NCBI GenBank assembly: GCA_035638255.1
Contig: DASRAJ010000155.1
Location: forward strand, 49,439 to 113,438
Origin: DASRAJ01 sp035638255
Lineage (GTDB): Bacteria; Bacteroidota; Bacteroidia; Chitinophagales; UBA10324
Direction: 5' to 3'
DNA: 64,000 nt
Shown: in pieces, positions 24,477 through 33,666 of the stretch
How positions within the stretch are numbered: the first letter of the stretch is position 1
Layout of the letters: each line of letters begins with the position of its first letter
Position numbers and translations under genes: made by a program
The notes under the pieces: model-generated
Told to the model about the DNA's origin: nothing
The model's database searches: none
The model's input: only the letters and a program-made list of their open reading frames with translations

Positions 24477-25487
24477 TCACTCCGGAAGACATGCAATCGC
24501 CACCACCCCATTTGCAAGCCCGGGCTTTGGCCATGGGATGTCTAGAGCCTTCCAGTTCCGCCCCGCATCATCTGATTTGAAGAGGCCGCGGTTGTTAGCG
24601 GCATAGACAACGCCTGGTTCGCCTGAATAAGTGGCCAATCGGCTCACCGTCGTGCCTTGGGCCACCGGCATTCCGCTCATTGCCTGCTCCCATGGGTTGA
24701 GCTTGGTCCTCCGGTAGATATACGCTTCGGCCGATTGCGGCGAATACGCAGATCCGGGGCCGTTCGTTGCGGAAACGATCACGGAATCAGGATCCGCGGG
24801 ATCCACGGCGATGCCTACAAGGTAGAGATGCTTCAATCCATCTTCGGGCGAGCTCCACGAGTCTCCGGCATCAGCGCTTTCAAAGTATCCGTCGCCGGCG
24901 GCAGAGTAGATCCGTCCGGGCGCCAGCGGGTGCGTTGCCGCTGTGTGCGTGTCGTACGGACCGCCGCGAACGCGATCACGCCAGGTCTGCCCTCCGTCGA
25001 ACGTGCGCACGAGCGCGCCAGCCTCGATTGCGACGAACAAGCGATCAGCGACGCTCACATCGGATTCGATCCACCGAACATGATGCGTATGGGGTCGTGG
25101 CGGAAAACTCCAGGTGTCAGACGAAGGGAGCACGCGCAATCCAGCCAGGTCTACCCAGCTGTCGCCACTAGTGTCTGAGCGAAACACCGAACTTGGTTCG
25201 GTACCGACATAAAGGATACCGAACCCTGCCCGCTCCGCATGACTCACGGCGACAGCCGTGATAGTGTCGTGCTCAATGCCCGGATCAACCGGTTCCCAAG
25301 TCCGGCCGCCATAGTGGCTTCGGAAGAGACCGGCACCAGCAGTTCCGCAGTACACGCGCGCCGGGTTACGTGGGTCAACCGCGACACACTCGGGCGATTG
25401 TCCGACCAGGTGTTCGGTGACGGTCCAGGTGGAGGCGCGCCGGGCGATCAATAGGGCCGTTCGTGTTACCACTATTATGTTGACCAT
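24477..25487 (-). CDS. Asp-box (BNR) propeller protein, sialidase/sortilin-like, GC-rich
   Basis: The 336-residue product has at least five Asp-box or equivalent turns (S-x-D-x-G-x-x-W): 'YGGRTWEPVD', 'SDTSGDSWVDL', 'FDGGQTWRDR', 'ADAGDSWSSP' and 'SDDAGRNWKAL'. Between them are 'VYCGTAGAGLF'-like strands, so a six- or seven-bladed propeller is likely. It has no signal peptide or sorting tail. The gene is markedly GC-rich and uses GC-ending codons, unlike the AT-rich surroundings, so it is probably transferred from a distant donor. It lies 52 bp downstream of a broken Crp/Fnr gene. Catalysis is not supported. Confidence 0.7.
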   Translation of the reverse strand: MVNIIVVTRTALLIARRASTWTVTEHLVGQSPECVAVDPRNPARVYCGTAGAGLFRSHYGGRTWEPVDPGIEHDTITAVAVSHAERAGFGILYVGTEPSSVFRSDTSGDSWVDLAGLRVLPSSDTWSFPPRPHTHHVRWIESDVSVADRLFVAIEAGALVRTFDGGQTWRDRVRGGPYDTHTAATHPLAPGRIYSAAGDGYFESADAGDSWSSPEDGLKHLYLVGIAVDPADPDSVIVSATNGPGSAYSPQSAEAYIYRRTKLNPWEQAMSGMPVAQGTTVSRLATYSGEPGVVYAANNRGLFKSDDAGRNWKALDIPWPKPGLANGVVAIACLPE

Positions 25488-25539
25488 GATTCGATCTCAT
25501 TTTGTTTGTGGTTCAGTGTTTTATTTTTGATTTTTAAAA

Positions 25540-25707
25540 TTAGCCAATTCGATATTGCCTGTATTCGCACACCTCGCCTTCCTGCAAAAAGTATTGATGT
25601 TTTCTGAATTTTTTCGGGACAAATACACTCTCAATTGAATGAACCTCATCTTCAGTCAGGGGTATAGTATTGTAGTTGCTGAAATATTTTATCAGGGATT
25701 CATGCAT
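25540..25707 (-). pseudogene. Crp/Fnr-type regulator, N-terminal remnant
   Basis: The 55 codons from ATG 25707 read 'MHESLIKYFSNYNTIPLTED', 'VFVPKKFRKHQYFLQEGEVC' and then 'EYRQYRIG' before a TAA. This is the start of the cyclic-nucleotide-binding domain of Bacteroidota Crp/Fnr proteins (normally ~190 residues). About ten residues seem deleted after 'GEVC', and the rest of the cNMP domain and the HTH are absent. An upstream ATG at 25761 is less likely. Confidence 0.7.
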
Positions 25708-25991
25708 TGATGAAAGTACTTCAACAAATATAGATTTTCTGTGAGCCTGTCCAAGGCTCACAGACTCGCTTCAAGGATTGATTGCTCTTCGGCAATTGCG
25801 ATAGCTCCTTCCCTGTCGATTCAATTGAAAAAAATTTGAGCATCAAATTTCGTTTTTGCAGAATGCAGTTTGAGCTTCCACACGAGGCGAATGCTACTGA
25901 GCAGGTCAATGATTATTAATCCACCTCCAGATAAACAAACAAATCAAAGAATTAAGACCTTCGTCAAAACTTTCCACAAAAAGCATTAAAC

Positions 25992-26609
25992 ATGGATGAA
26001 AATTTCTTCTATGATTTTTGGATCGGGCGAAATTCAGATCTCACAAAATACTGGTCAGCGTACAAACAAGGCGATGGCTACAAAAAAAAGTTTTCAATGA
26101 TGAGATGTCATGTCATTGAGATAACATTCGAGAAGACATCGAAAAATTTACCTCTCTTCAATCTGGAGCCCATATACAAAACATTAAAGGCATACTATCA
26201 CGACCTCAAGCGCGATCTTCTTTCCGCGGATGAGTATGGGTCAGCAGGGCCACTTTTTATTTATGAAATAAATAGAGGCTCCGGAATTTGGACATTCTTA
26301 GGAGAACTATGGTACTTACTAATCCTTGGAACAACTTTGAATGAAGAAAAGATTAAGGGACAAAGGCTTGATAACATGGAAAAAAAATTAAAAATTTTAA
26401 AAGATTACTTTGGAGACAATGTCAGGCCTGAATTATTCCAGGAGTTCATGCAGGCAGATACGCCGGCAGAGATGCAACAAGCGATGAAGGATTTATTCGA
26501 AGAAAAAATTACTTCTATTAAAATTTCTAAATCGCCAGTTATTACAAGTGTGGAAGACGCAAGGAAAGAGATGATAAATTTAAAAGAGGTTTTTAAGCAA
26601 CTAACATGA
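25992..26609 (+). CDS. Unknown protein upstream of an AbiTii-domain gene
   Basis: The 205-residue product has an N-terminal alpha/beta-looking part with aromatic residues ('NFFYDFWIGRNSDLTKYWSA'), a hydrophobic helix ('GSGIWTFLGELWYLLILGTT', ~96-115) and a charged coiled-coil stretch ('RLDNMEKKLKILKDYF'), then a short acidic/basic tail. I do not recognise the family. It ends 67 bp before the AbiTii-like gene on the same strand, so it may be its functional partner. The membrane-like helix would suit an abortive-infection effector, but that is inference. Confidence 0.5.
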   Translation: MDENFFYDFWIGRNSDLTKYWSAYKQGDGYKKKFSMMRCHVIEITFEKTSKNLPLFNLEPIYKTLKAYYHDLKRDLLSADEYGSAGPLFIYEINRGSGIWTFLGELWYLLILGTTLNEEKIKGQRLDNMEKKLKILKDYFGDNVRPELFQEFMQADTPAEMQQAMKDLFEEKITSIKISKSPVITSVEDARKEMINLKEVFKQLT

Positions 26610-26676
26610 AATGGCTACAATAGGAAATAGCATTGTAGTCACCCCGGTAATTTTCATTCTACTTGAAGAATAAGAA

Positions 26677-27570
26677 ATGATAAAGGAACTCATTGCCGAC
26701 TTAGCGTATGATAAAATTCAACTGTCGCAAGCCTTGACACGTTCCAAAATCTTATCAGTCAAAGTCAATAATGAACGCTTTAAGGTATGGTTGAAAAAGG
26801 AGCTTGAAGGATATTCTGGCGGTGACAAAGCCTTGCCACCCTATCGAAAAGTGTTCACCGGAATGAAAATGACTATTGAATTCCCATTTGGACTTAAGCG
26901 TGTTTTACCAGTTTTGTTTGAAGAAGGGAACGAAGAAATAATGCAGCTTATAAATAACCATTGTGTTCTTGAACCGATTTCAATTATTGAAAATAATATT
27001 CAAAATTTACAAGGGCAAACACATGGAATTATTTATTTACCGGCAGAGCAAGTTTTTGTCATTGCGAAAGCGTTTCCTGCCATAGAGAATATTGGTGGCG
27101 CACTAAGAAATATGTTCAGAGAAATTGGAAAATCACAACTTCAAACTATTTTAGAGCTAACAAAACAAAAATTACTTGATACACTAATTGAACTTGATCA
27201 AGAATTTCCGGATTTGATAAACTATTTTCCTATGACTGAAGAAAACAAAGACAAAGTGCAGAATATCATAACTAATAATATTTATGGAGACAACAATCCT
27301 TTAAATATTGCTGCCGGTGAAAAGGTAGAGCAGAAAAACATAAATGTTAGTGTGGAGGCTCTCGAACAGGAGCTCGAAAAAGTTGGAGTGAGCCAGAGCC
27401 AAATCGCAGAATTGAAAGAAATCATTCTATCCAGCAGAAATGATAAGCCGAGTCTACAATCACGTGTAGGCAAATGGTTAGCTACAGTAGCTGCGAGTTT
27501 TACCGCCAAGGGTTTGTCTGATCAAATTCCTGCGATAACAGAATTTGTTCACAGGCATTTAAATATTTGA
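26677..27570 (+). CDS. AbiTii-domain protein (abortive-infection-like)
   Basis: The 297-residue product begins with an AbiTii-type domain (~1-190): 'LAYDKIQLSQALTRSKILSV', 'WLKKELEGYSGGDKALPPYR', and a central 'HGIIYLPAEQVFVIAKAFP'. Then come 'LDTLIELDQEFPDLINYF', an Asn-rich linker ('NIITNNIYGDNNPLNIA'), and a C-terminal helix pair ('VEALEQELEKVGVSQSQIAE'; 'GKWLATVAASFTAKGLSDQI'). The domain is named after the lactococcal AbiT phage-exclusion system, which needs two genes. The 205-residue gene upstream may be the second part. Confidence 0.7.
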   Translation: MIKELIADLAYDKIQLSQALTRSKILSVKVNNERFKVWLKKELEGYSGGDKALPPYRKVFTGMKMTIEFPFGLKRVLPVLFEEGNEEIMQLINNHCVLEPISIIENNIQNLQGQTHGIIYLPAEQVFVIAKAFPAIENIGGALRNMFREIGKSQLQTILELTKQKLLDTLIELDQEFPDLINYFPMTEENKDKVQNIITNNIYGDNNPLNIAAGEKVEQKNINVSVEALEQELEKVGVSQSQIAELKEIILSSRNDKPSLQSRVGKWLATVAASFTAKGLSDQIPAITEFVHRHLNI

Positions 27571-27699
27571 AAACTATTTTAGCTCTCTCGTGACATCGCG
27601 CGAGACAAAAGGTACATGTATCAACACCCCCTTTCATTTTCGCACCACTCTCTTTGATTTTTACAATTGATCGGTTTCAGTGTTGTAGAATTTTGATGG

Positions 27700-28239
27700 A
27701 TGAATTCCATCAACATGACAACTGATCATCCTCTATCTGAAAATTCAGTTGTTGTAACACATCGTCAGATTGAGTTGCAAAGCACTTACGATTCATTCAC
27801 AACCAAACTTGAGTCAACAATTAAGTTCCTCGATGCCGAATATGCAAAGGATGTGCTTACTGATCCGGGTAAAGTGCAATCGTATCTCAAATCTCTCGAA
27901 GGAAGTACAGGGCTCATCCTGTTCAACATTCAAAATCATGGAGCGCTTCTGAATATTTCCGGCAAGCCACACAAAGCAAAACAATACGTGATCGGAAATC
28001 CGCTCATCGCAATTCAAATGACTGTTCATGATATCAGAGCATCGCTTTACGCTCCTCTGAGAATGATTGTTTACGAAGATGAAAACAAAAAAGCTTTTGT
28101 CGAATACGATCTTCCATCCAGCTTGTTCGGGCAATTCAGAAATAATGAAATACTGCAAGTAGCTATCAGACTCGATGAAAAATTATTTCACGTCGTTTCG
28201 ATGTGTGACAAAATCATAAACCAAAAATTAATAGCATGA
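27700..28239 (+). CDS. DUF302 domain protein
   Basis: The 179-residue product matches DUF302 in 'YVIGNPLIAIQMTVHDIRAS', 'LYAPLRMIVYEDENKKAFVE' and 'YDLPSSLFGQF'. The exact start is uncertain: ATG 27700 or ATG 27715. A GATGGA...TCCATC inverted repeat (27695-27711) overlaps the first. DUF302 proteins are small cytoplasmic or periplasmic proteins without a settled function; no signal peptide is seen here. It overlaps the next gene by 4 bp (ATGA). Confidence 0.8.
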   Translation: MNSINMTTDHPLSENSVVVTHRQIELQSTYDSFTTKLESTIKFLDAEYAKDVLTDPGKVQSYLKSLEGSTGLILFNIQNHGALLNISGKPHKAKQYVIGNPLIAIQMTVHDIRASLYAPLRMIVYEDENKKAFVEYDLPSSLFGQFRNNEILQVAIRLDEKLFHVVSMCDKIINQKLIA

Positions 28240-28799
28240 CATTAGACGAAATAAAAAAATCTTCTTTGGGAAATTGGAAAAGCATTACTCCTGAAGTGCG
28301 GCCGAGTAACACAAAAAATGCAGACGGCTCACTGAAGCCTTTTTATCTGACAAGAGAATTTACACTTCTTGAAGATGGCAGCTTTAAGCTTGTAATAACC
28401 AATCTTGCCGACCCGTATGGAAAAGTGCCTCTTGCAAAAATGTCTATCAAAGGACATATCGAATGGCTTGGTGAACATCCTATTGCTCCCGGTGCACAAA
28501 AAGTAAATTTCACTGCTGACGAAGAATATTCTGTAACACCATTGGCGCAAGGATTTGCTGACGTCCTGAATAAATTCACAAAAGGTTTTAACGAATGGAA
28601 GATTGGAGAATCACAAAGCATTTTGAAAAAAGCATTCGCGCCATTCGGCTTGGCAGAAGGGCAAGTCTTTAAAGAATTCGATTTGATTTTTCTCTATGAC
28701 GGAATGATGTTTTGGGGCGCAAGAAATGTGGACGGACGTGGTTTTGACAAAGAAGAAAATCGTCCCACCAATTTACAAATCCCAATGATAAAGCGGTAG
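28236..28799 (+). CDS. Hypothetical protein coupled to the DUF302 gene
   Basis: The 187-residue product overlaps the upstream stop by 4 bp, so translational coupling is likely. It is beta-rich and looks like a lipocalin- or APCDD1-like barrel: 'LGNWKSITPEVRPSNTKNAD', 'YLTREFTLLEDGSFKLVITN', 'KGHIEWLGEHPIAPGAQKV', 'LIFLYDGMMFWGARNVDGRG'. No signal peptide. Function unknown. Confidence 0.6.
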   Translation: MTLDEIKKSSLGNWKSITPEVRPSNTKNADGSLKPFYLTREFTLLEDGSFKLVITNLADPYGKVPLAKMSIKGHIEWLGEHPIAPGAQKVNFTADEEYSVTPLAQGFADVLNKFTKGFNEWKIGESQSILKKAFAPFGLAEGQVFKEFDLIFLYDGMMFWGARNVDGRGFDKEENRPTNLQIPMIKR

Positions 28800-28840
28800 A
28801 ACTCGTATTAAAAATGTTAATTTTCAAATAGTCGTTTTTT

Positions 28841-29419
28841 ATGCCCACTCTTAAATCAATATATCGCTGCCCATGGTCTCTTTCGTCTGAACTGATGATG
28901 AAATATCATGACGAAGAATGGGGAGTACCGATACACGATGATAGAAAGCTTTTCGAGTTTATGGTGCTTGATACTTTTCAAGCGGGATTAAGCTGGAGCA
29001 CGATACTAAATAAAAGAGAAAATTTTAAAAAGGCCTTTGACAACTTTCAGCCTGAGAAAATAGCGCGCTACACTGACAAGAAAATTCAAAAGCTGCTTAA
29101 TGATGAAGGCATTATTCGAAATAAATTGAAAATTCACGGTACCCTGAACAATGCAAAGAATTTTATTAAGATTCAAAACGAGTATGGTTCATTTGATAAA
29201 TTCATTTGGCAATTTACCGGCCACAAAACAATTAAAAACCGTTGGAAAGATGTCAAACAAATTCCACCAAGAACTGCTCATTCAGATGCTATGAGTGAAG
29301 CCCTTTACGAAAAAGGATTCAAGTTTGTCGGCTCAACGATATGCTATGCTTTTATGCAAGCGGTAGGCATTGTGAATGATCATTTAGTTAAATGCCATCG
29401 GTATAAATCGAATTTGTGA
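28841..29419 (+). CDS. tag: DNA-3-methyladenine glycosylase I
   Basis: The 192-residue product is full length for Tag. Key blocks are 'YRCPWSLSSELMMKYHDEEW', 'DRKLFEFMVLDTFQAGLSW' (catalytic-pocket Glu and Trp), 'ILNKRENFKKAFDNFQPEKI', 'DEGIIRNKLKI' and the zinc-binding end 'GIVNDHLVKCHRY' (with the N-terminal Cys). It removes 3-methyladenine from alkylated DNA in base-excision repair. It is monocistronic and immediately precedes the hydrolase cluster. Confidence 0.95.
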   Translation: MPTLKSIYRCPWSLSSELMMKYHDEEWGVPIHDDRKLFEFMVLDTFQAGLSWSTILNKRENFKKAFDNFQPEKIARYTDKKIQKLLNDEGIIRNKLKIHGTLNNAKNFIKIQNEYGSFDKFIWQFTGHKTIKNRWKDVKQIPPRTAHSDAMSEALYEKGFKFVGSTICYAFMQAVGIVNDHLVKCHRYKSNL

Positions 29420-29471
29420 CCAGCACCAAAATTATTATTTGAATTCAACCGATTGAGAAAATACGCTTGTT

Positions 29472-30320
29472 ATGAATGCAGAAAATTTAAATTACGCAGA
29501 CGCGCCAACTCAATACATCGAAGTTGAAGGAATTCGTTATGCGTATCGCTCATTAGGAAAGCAATCAGGAATACCGCTTGTTTGCTTACAGCACTTCACA
29601 GGAACATTAGATAACTGGGATCCAATCATCATCAATGGTCTTGCAAAAGAACGGCCGGTTGTAACGATTGACAATACAGGAATTGGTAACTCCGGTGGAA
29701 CAACTCCCGATAATGTGCAGGACATGGCACACGATGCAATTAAAATCATCACTGCAGCAAAGATTAACAAGTGCGACCTGTTGGGTTTTTCAATTGGTGG
29801 TTTCATTGCGCAGACATTGGCAGTTATGCAACCGGACTTGTTTCGTAAAATCATTTTGGTAGGAACTGCACCACAAGGCGCTGTCGCGATGCACTCATTT
29901 CCACAGTTCGTTGAAAAGGCATTTGGTTATGATCCAAAGGAAAGATTCCTCTACATCTTCGCAACCAAATCTGAAAAAAGCAGAGCGAAAGTGTCAGCAG
30001 CTTTAGGCCGATTGATGGAGAGAAAAAATGATCGCGACAAGGACACAGGAATGCCTGCCATTCAAGCACAGATCAAAGCACTCACCCGTTGGGGAACTGA
30101 TCCGGTAACTTTAAATCTCGGTGATGCGCGCCAACCTGTTTTAATTGTTCAAGGCAGTAATGATGAAATGATGGACAGCCGTACAACATCACAACAACTA
30201 TTCGAGCAAATTCCGAATGCGGTTCTCATTATTTATCCAGATACTGGTCATGGGATGTTTTTTGAATACCCTGAAATGTTTGTGAACGAGGCTAATTTTT
30301 TTCTGAATCATTTTGAATAA
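29472..30320 (+). CDS. Alpha/beta-hydrolase, Ser nucleophile (paralogue pair A, first copy)
   Basis: The 282-residue product has the fold's 'VCLQHFTGTLDNWDPIIING' oxyanion region, 'VVTIDNTGIGNSGG', nucleophile elbow 'LLGFSIGGFIAQT' (Gly-Phe-Ser-Ile-Gly), 'VLIVQGSNDEMMD' (acid) and 'YPDTGHGMFFEYP' (His). It is a close paralogue of the gene at 35666, with nearly the same N- and C-termini. No signal peptide. Substrate unknown. It leads a run of same-strand hydrolases. Confidence 0.88.
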   Translation: MNAENLNYADAPTQYIEVEGIRYAYRSLGKQSGIPLVCLQHFTGTLDNWDPIIINGLAKERPVVTIDNTGIGNSGGTTPDNVQDMAHDAIKIITAAKINKCDLLGFSIGGFIAQTLAVMQPDLFRKIILVGTAPQGAVAMHSFPQFVEKAFGYDPKERFLYIFATKSEKSRAKVSAALGRLMERKNDRDKDTGMPAIQAQIKALTRWGTDPVTLNLGDARQPVLIVQGSNDEMMDSRTTSQQLFEQIPNAVLIIYPDTGHGMFFEYPEMFVNEANFFLNHFE

Positions 30321-30330
30321 GAAAATCAAT

Positions 30331-31212
30331 ATGAAAAAATCAGGATTAAAAATGAGTGAAGATAATTTACCAAACATCGGTGAAGTAGCAACTACTGAGA
30401 TAGACGGTTTGACAATCAGATATGCACGATCAGGTGTTTCGAAAGGCATCCCCATCCTTCTTACAGCGCCTTGGCCAGAAAGTATTTATTCGTTTCATCG
30501 TCTGGCGCCACAGCTTGCCCTCGAACATCCTGTTATATTAGTTGACCTGCCAGGTTTTGGACTCTCGCAAAGTCGTACGGATGTAATGGCACCGGAGGCG
30601 ATGGGAGATTTTTTGATCAAGCTTTTCCAACATTTCGGTATTAACCGAACGCACGTCGTCGCACCTGATGTTGGTACACCTGCACTTCTATTTGCAGATT
30701 CAAAACAACCAGAACTTTTTGAGAGCCTGGTTATTGGTAGTGCAGCAATGCAACCAGATCTTGCCGCCGGCGTGTTAAAGGATCTCATTTATTCGCCAAC
30801 AGGTTTTTTAGCTGAGGCCGGTTCTGATGGTGTGAAGCCTTACCTGGAACATGCGGCGCAATTGACACCCGCTGCTATCATCGAAGATTTTCGAGCCGCC
30901 TCAGCAGGCCGGCGACTCGATGAAGCAACACAGTTTGTGCGCGGATATATTCAGGACTGCCCTAAACTGGAGCCGCTGTTGTACAACATTAAAACGCCTG
31001 CATTGATCATCACAGGAAAGAATGATGCGATCGTGCCGCCTGTAAACGGACAGTTCCTTGCTGATCGGCTTCCGAACAACCGCTACCTGCTGCTTGACGC
31101 TGAGCATCGCGTATGGGAAGAGGCGGCCAGTGAATATGTTGAAACACTCACCTCCTGGTTTGGTGGAGAGTATCACGCGCTTGAAAAGAAATCACAAATA
31201 AAACTTGCTTAA
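30331..31212 (+). CDS. Alpha/beta-hydrolase with Asp nucleophile
   Basis: The ATG at 30331 (293 residues) is preferred; an upstream TTG at 30313 would overlap the preceding gene. Motifs: 'ILLTAPWPESIYSFHRLAPQ' (oxyanion region lacking the usual HG), 'VDLPGFGLSQSR', nucleophile elbow 'VVAPDVGTPALLF' (Asp in place of Ser, as in epoxide hydrolases and dehalogenases), and 'LLDAEHRVWEEA' (His). It may be a C-X or epoxide hydrolase. It is 10 bp from the previous gene, so co-transcribed. Confidence 0.8.
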   Translation: MKKSGLKMSEDNLPNIGEVATTEIDGLTIRYARSGVSKGIPILLTAPWPESIYSFHRLAPQLALEHPVILVDLPGFGLSQSRTDVMAPEAMGDFLIKLFQHFGINRTHVVAPDVGTPALLFADSKQPELFESLVIGSAAMQPDLAAGVLKDLIYSPTGFLAEAGSDGVKPYLEHAAQLTPAAIIEDFRAASAGRRLDEATQFVRGYIQDCPKLEPLLYNIKTPALIITGKNDAIVPPVNGQFLADRLPNNRYLLLDAEHRVWEEAASEYVETLTSWFGGEYHALEKKSQIKLA

Positions 31213-31237
31213 TTCTTTCACACAAAAATCAAAAACT

Positions 31238-31930
31238 ATGGTTAAGAATGTCGTTCTCGTTCATGGCGCCTGGGCAGATGGCTCGGGCTGGGAAAGTGTT
31301 TACCGAATCCTGAAAGAAAAAGGATTTAATGTAACAGTAGTAAGCAATCCCAACACAAGTCTTGCAGATGATGTAGCAATCACCAAAGCGGTATTGTCCC
31401 GACAAGATGGTCAGACAATTTTAGTTGGGCACTCGTATGGTGGCGCTATCATTTCCGAAGCAGGCGACGGTTCGAATGTCAGTGGACTTGTTTATGTTGC
31501 TGCATTTGTTCCGGATGCCGGTGAATCACTATTCAAAATGCAACAAGGTGCACCGCCTGATCCAAACTCTCCGGTTCTTCCTCCTGAGAATGGTTTCATC
31601 TGGCTCGACAAAACAAAATTTCACTCTGCATTTTGTGCCGATGTTCCACAAGCCAAAGCAATGTTCATGGCAGACTCACAAGTTCCCGTTGGTCTCGCTG
31701 CTTTCACAACTGAGTTAACAGTTGCTGCGTGGAAGACAAAGAAAAGTTGGTATGTCGTAGCAACTGAAGATCGCATGATACCGCCGGATGTTGAGCGAGG
31801 AATGGCTCAGAGAGCAAGATCGGAAGTCACAGAAATCAAAGCAAGTCACGCAGTGTATATCACGCACGCAAGTGAAGTTGCTGCTGTTATTGAAAAAGCT
31901 GCAAGCGGCGCTGAGAGAGCTCCACAGTAA
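31238..31930 (+). CDS. Alpha/beta-hydrolase, EstC/salicylate-esterase-like
   Basis: I chose ATG 31238 (230 residues) over a TTG at 31205. Motifs: 'NVVLVHGAWADGSGW', 'ILVGHSYGGAIISEAGD' (Ser nucleophile), 'SLFKMQQGAPPDPNSPVLPP', 'YVVATEDRMIPPDVE' (acid) and 'KASHAVYITHASEVA' (His). The family covers plant methylesterase-like and bacterial EstC-like enzymes. It is 25 bp after the previous gene in the same operon. Confidence 0.85.
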   Translation: MVKNVVLVHGAWADGSGWESVYRILKEKGFNVTVVSNPNTSLADDVAITKAVLSRQDGQTILVGHSYGGAIISEAGDGSNVSGLVYVAAFVPDAGESLFKMQQGAPPDPNSPVLPPENGFIWLDKTKFHSAFCADVPQAKAMFMADSQVPVGLAAFTTELTVAAWKTKKSWYVVATEDRMIPPDVERGMAQRARSEVTEIKASHAVYITHASEVAAVIEKAASGAERAPQ

Positions 31931-32314
31931 AGAAAAAGCAGCAAAGGGAGTAACGACATTCTGACGTGGTTGTTCAGTTCATTTTAGTCTACTCACACTT
32001 TTTCAATTTTGTAGCTTGCAGCTACAATAGAGACTTTGACTAATAGCCAAATCAAAACATATAATACAGAATCGTTCCGGCAAAAGTATATGAAGCCTGG
32101 GTGGAAGGTGGACCAACTGCTGAAATCGGACTTCGGAAAATTCTTTATTGTGAAAGTGGAAGATATGATTCGACAAATCGAGTGAGAATATCTCAGATTC
32201 CAATTCGTCCGCTTCAAGAATCACATAGCCCGCTCAACCTACTTCATCGTTGCAGATCGTCTGTTGCGGGAAATACTTTTACCAAATCAATTTCAAAAAC
32301 TAAAAACTTAAACA
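31931..32314. other. Leader region with duplicated coding remnant before the first epoxide hydrolase
   Basis: This 384-bp gap contains a frame ending at 32310-32312 that reads 'FVRFKNHIARSTYFIVADRL' and 'LREILLPNQFQKLKT', stop. It is the near-twin of 'YVRFKNHLAHSTYFMVGDRL' before the second epoxide hydrolase. Upstream, the frame ('DFGKFFIVKVEDMIRQIE') is interrupted by a TGA. It looks like the 3' end of a decayed gene duplicated together with the hydrolase. Confidence 0.6.
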
Positions 32315-33616
32315 ATGAGAAAAAGTAAAACTATTCTCGCAAGTACAATGATCGTAGCGCTTGCTCTTCAGGGTCCTGCCAGCAGTTCGCAAAGCGGATC
32401 TTCTAACAAGGGAGCATCCTCCGATGTCATTCAACCTTTCCAGGTGCACATTCCACAAGCTGACCTCAATGAATTACGTCGTCGCATTAAAGAGACTCGG
32501 TGGCCGGATAAGGAAACCGTCACAGATCAATCACAGGGTGTGCAACTTGCCACGTTGCAAGCACTCGTACACTATTGGGGAACTGATTATGATTGGCGAA
32601 AAGCAGAAACAAAATTGAATGCGTTTCCTCAGTTTATGACGACCATTCAGGGCGTTGATATTCATTTCATTCACGTTCGCTCAAAAGAACCGAATGCCAT
32701 GCCGTTGATTATTACTCATGGTTGGCCCGGTTCCATATTCGAACTATTAAAGGTCGTAGGACCTCTCACTGACCCTGTTGCATACGGGGGAAAAGCTGAA
32801 GATGCTTTTGATGTCGTTATACCTTCTTTGCCGGGGTATGGTTTCTCCGGTAAACCGGAGAACTCTGGTTGGGGCCCCGACCAAATCGCACGAGCTTGGG
32901 ATGTGCTTATGAAGCGCTTAGGCTACACTCACTACGTCGCTCAAGGCGGTGATTGGGGTGCGGTCGTTTCCGAAGCGATGGGTCGACAAGCGCCAGCAGG
33001 ACTGCTTGGCATTCACATCAACTTGCCGGCCGCAGTACCGCCTGACGTAGAAGCAGCGCTCGCTGGTATTGGTCCCATGCCAGCGGGAATGTCAGAGCAG
33101 GAACGAGGTGTGTTCGACGCCCTAAGCGCATACCGCAAGAGCGGAAACTCTGCCTACTTCGTGATGATGACTTCGCGGCCACAGGCTGTCGGGTATGGCA
33201 TCACGGATTCCCCTGCGGGCCTTGCAGCCTGGATCCTCCTGCATCCTGGTTTCGCGCAGTGGAAGACTGGTGATGATCCGAAAAAGTCCCCGACGAAAGA
33301 CGACGTGCTTGATGACATTACATTGTACTGGCTGACGAACACTGCGGCCTCGTCAGGACGGCTGTATTGGGAGAATCATGGAACAAGTCCTACAAGTGCG
33401 ACTGGGGAGAAGACCGCACAGATTTCAATCCCCGTAGCAATTACGGTTTTTCCGGAAGACGTTTATCGCGCTCCCGAGACATGGACACGGCGCGCTTATA
33501 CCAACCTAATTTATTTCCATGAAGTTGATAAAGGAGGACACTTCGCTGCATGGGAACAGCCTCAATTATTCTCGGAAGAACTGCGTGCGGCTTTCAGATC
33601 ATTGCGTCAGCTCTAA
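32315..33616 (+). CDS. Epoxide hydrolase-like protein with exported N-terminus (copy E1)
   Basis: The 433-residue product has an N-terminal export signal ('MRKSKTILASTMIVALALQG'), an epoxide-hydrolase N-terminal domain (~45-150, 'IQPFQVHIPQADLNELRRRI', 'TRWPDKET', 'YWGTDYDWRKAE'), then the catalytic domain: 'LIITHGWPGSIFELL' (HGWPGS oxyanion), 'AQGGDWGAVVSEAMG' (Asp nucleophile ~211) and 'KGGHFAAWEQPQLF' (His). This is the juvenile-hormone/microsomal epoxide hydrolase type. It is paralogous to the gene at 45533. GC content rises in the 3' two thirds. Confidence 0.88.
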   Translation: MRKSKTILASTMIVALALQGPASSSQSGSSNKGASSDVIQPFQVHIPQADLNELRRRIKETRWPDKETVTDQSQGVQLATLQALVHYWGTDYDWRKAETKLNAFPQFMTTIQGVDIHFIHVRSKEPNAMPLIITHGWPGSIFELLKVVGPLTDPVAYGGKAEDAFDVVIPSLPGYGFSGKPENSGWGPDQIARAWDVLMKRLGYTHYVAQGGDWGAVVSEAMGRQAPAGLLGIHINLPAAVPPDVEAALAGIGPMPAGMSEQERGVFDALSAYRKSGNSAYFVMMTSRPQAVGYGITDSPAGLAAWILLHPGFAQWKTGDDPKKSPTKDDVLDDITLYWLTNTAASSGRLYWENHGTSPTSATGEKTAQISIPVAITVFPEDVYRAPETWTRRAYTNLIYFHEVDKGGHFAAWEQPQLFSEELRAAFRSLRQL

Positions 33617-33666
33617 CGATGTGTAGTATTAACTATGTTTCAAAATGAATCTAAACTACCTAAACA

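Noticed and set aside
24657..25178. Long plus-strand open frames opposite the Asp-box gene
   Set aside because: They are shadows produced by GC-rich coding DNA; their translations are Arg/Ser-rich and have no domain, while the minus strand shows repeated Asp boxes.
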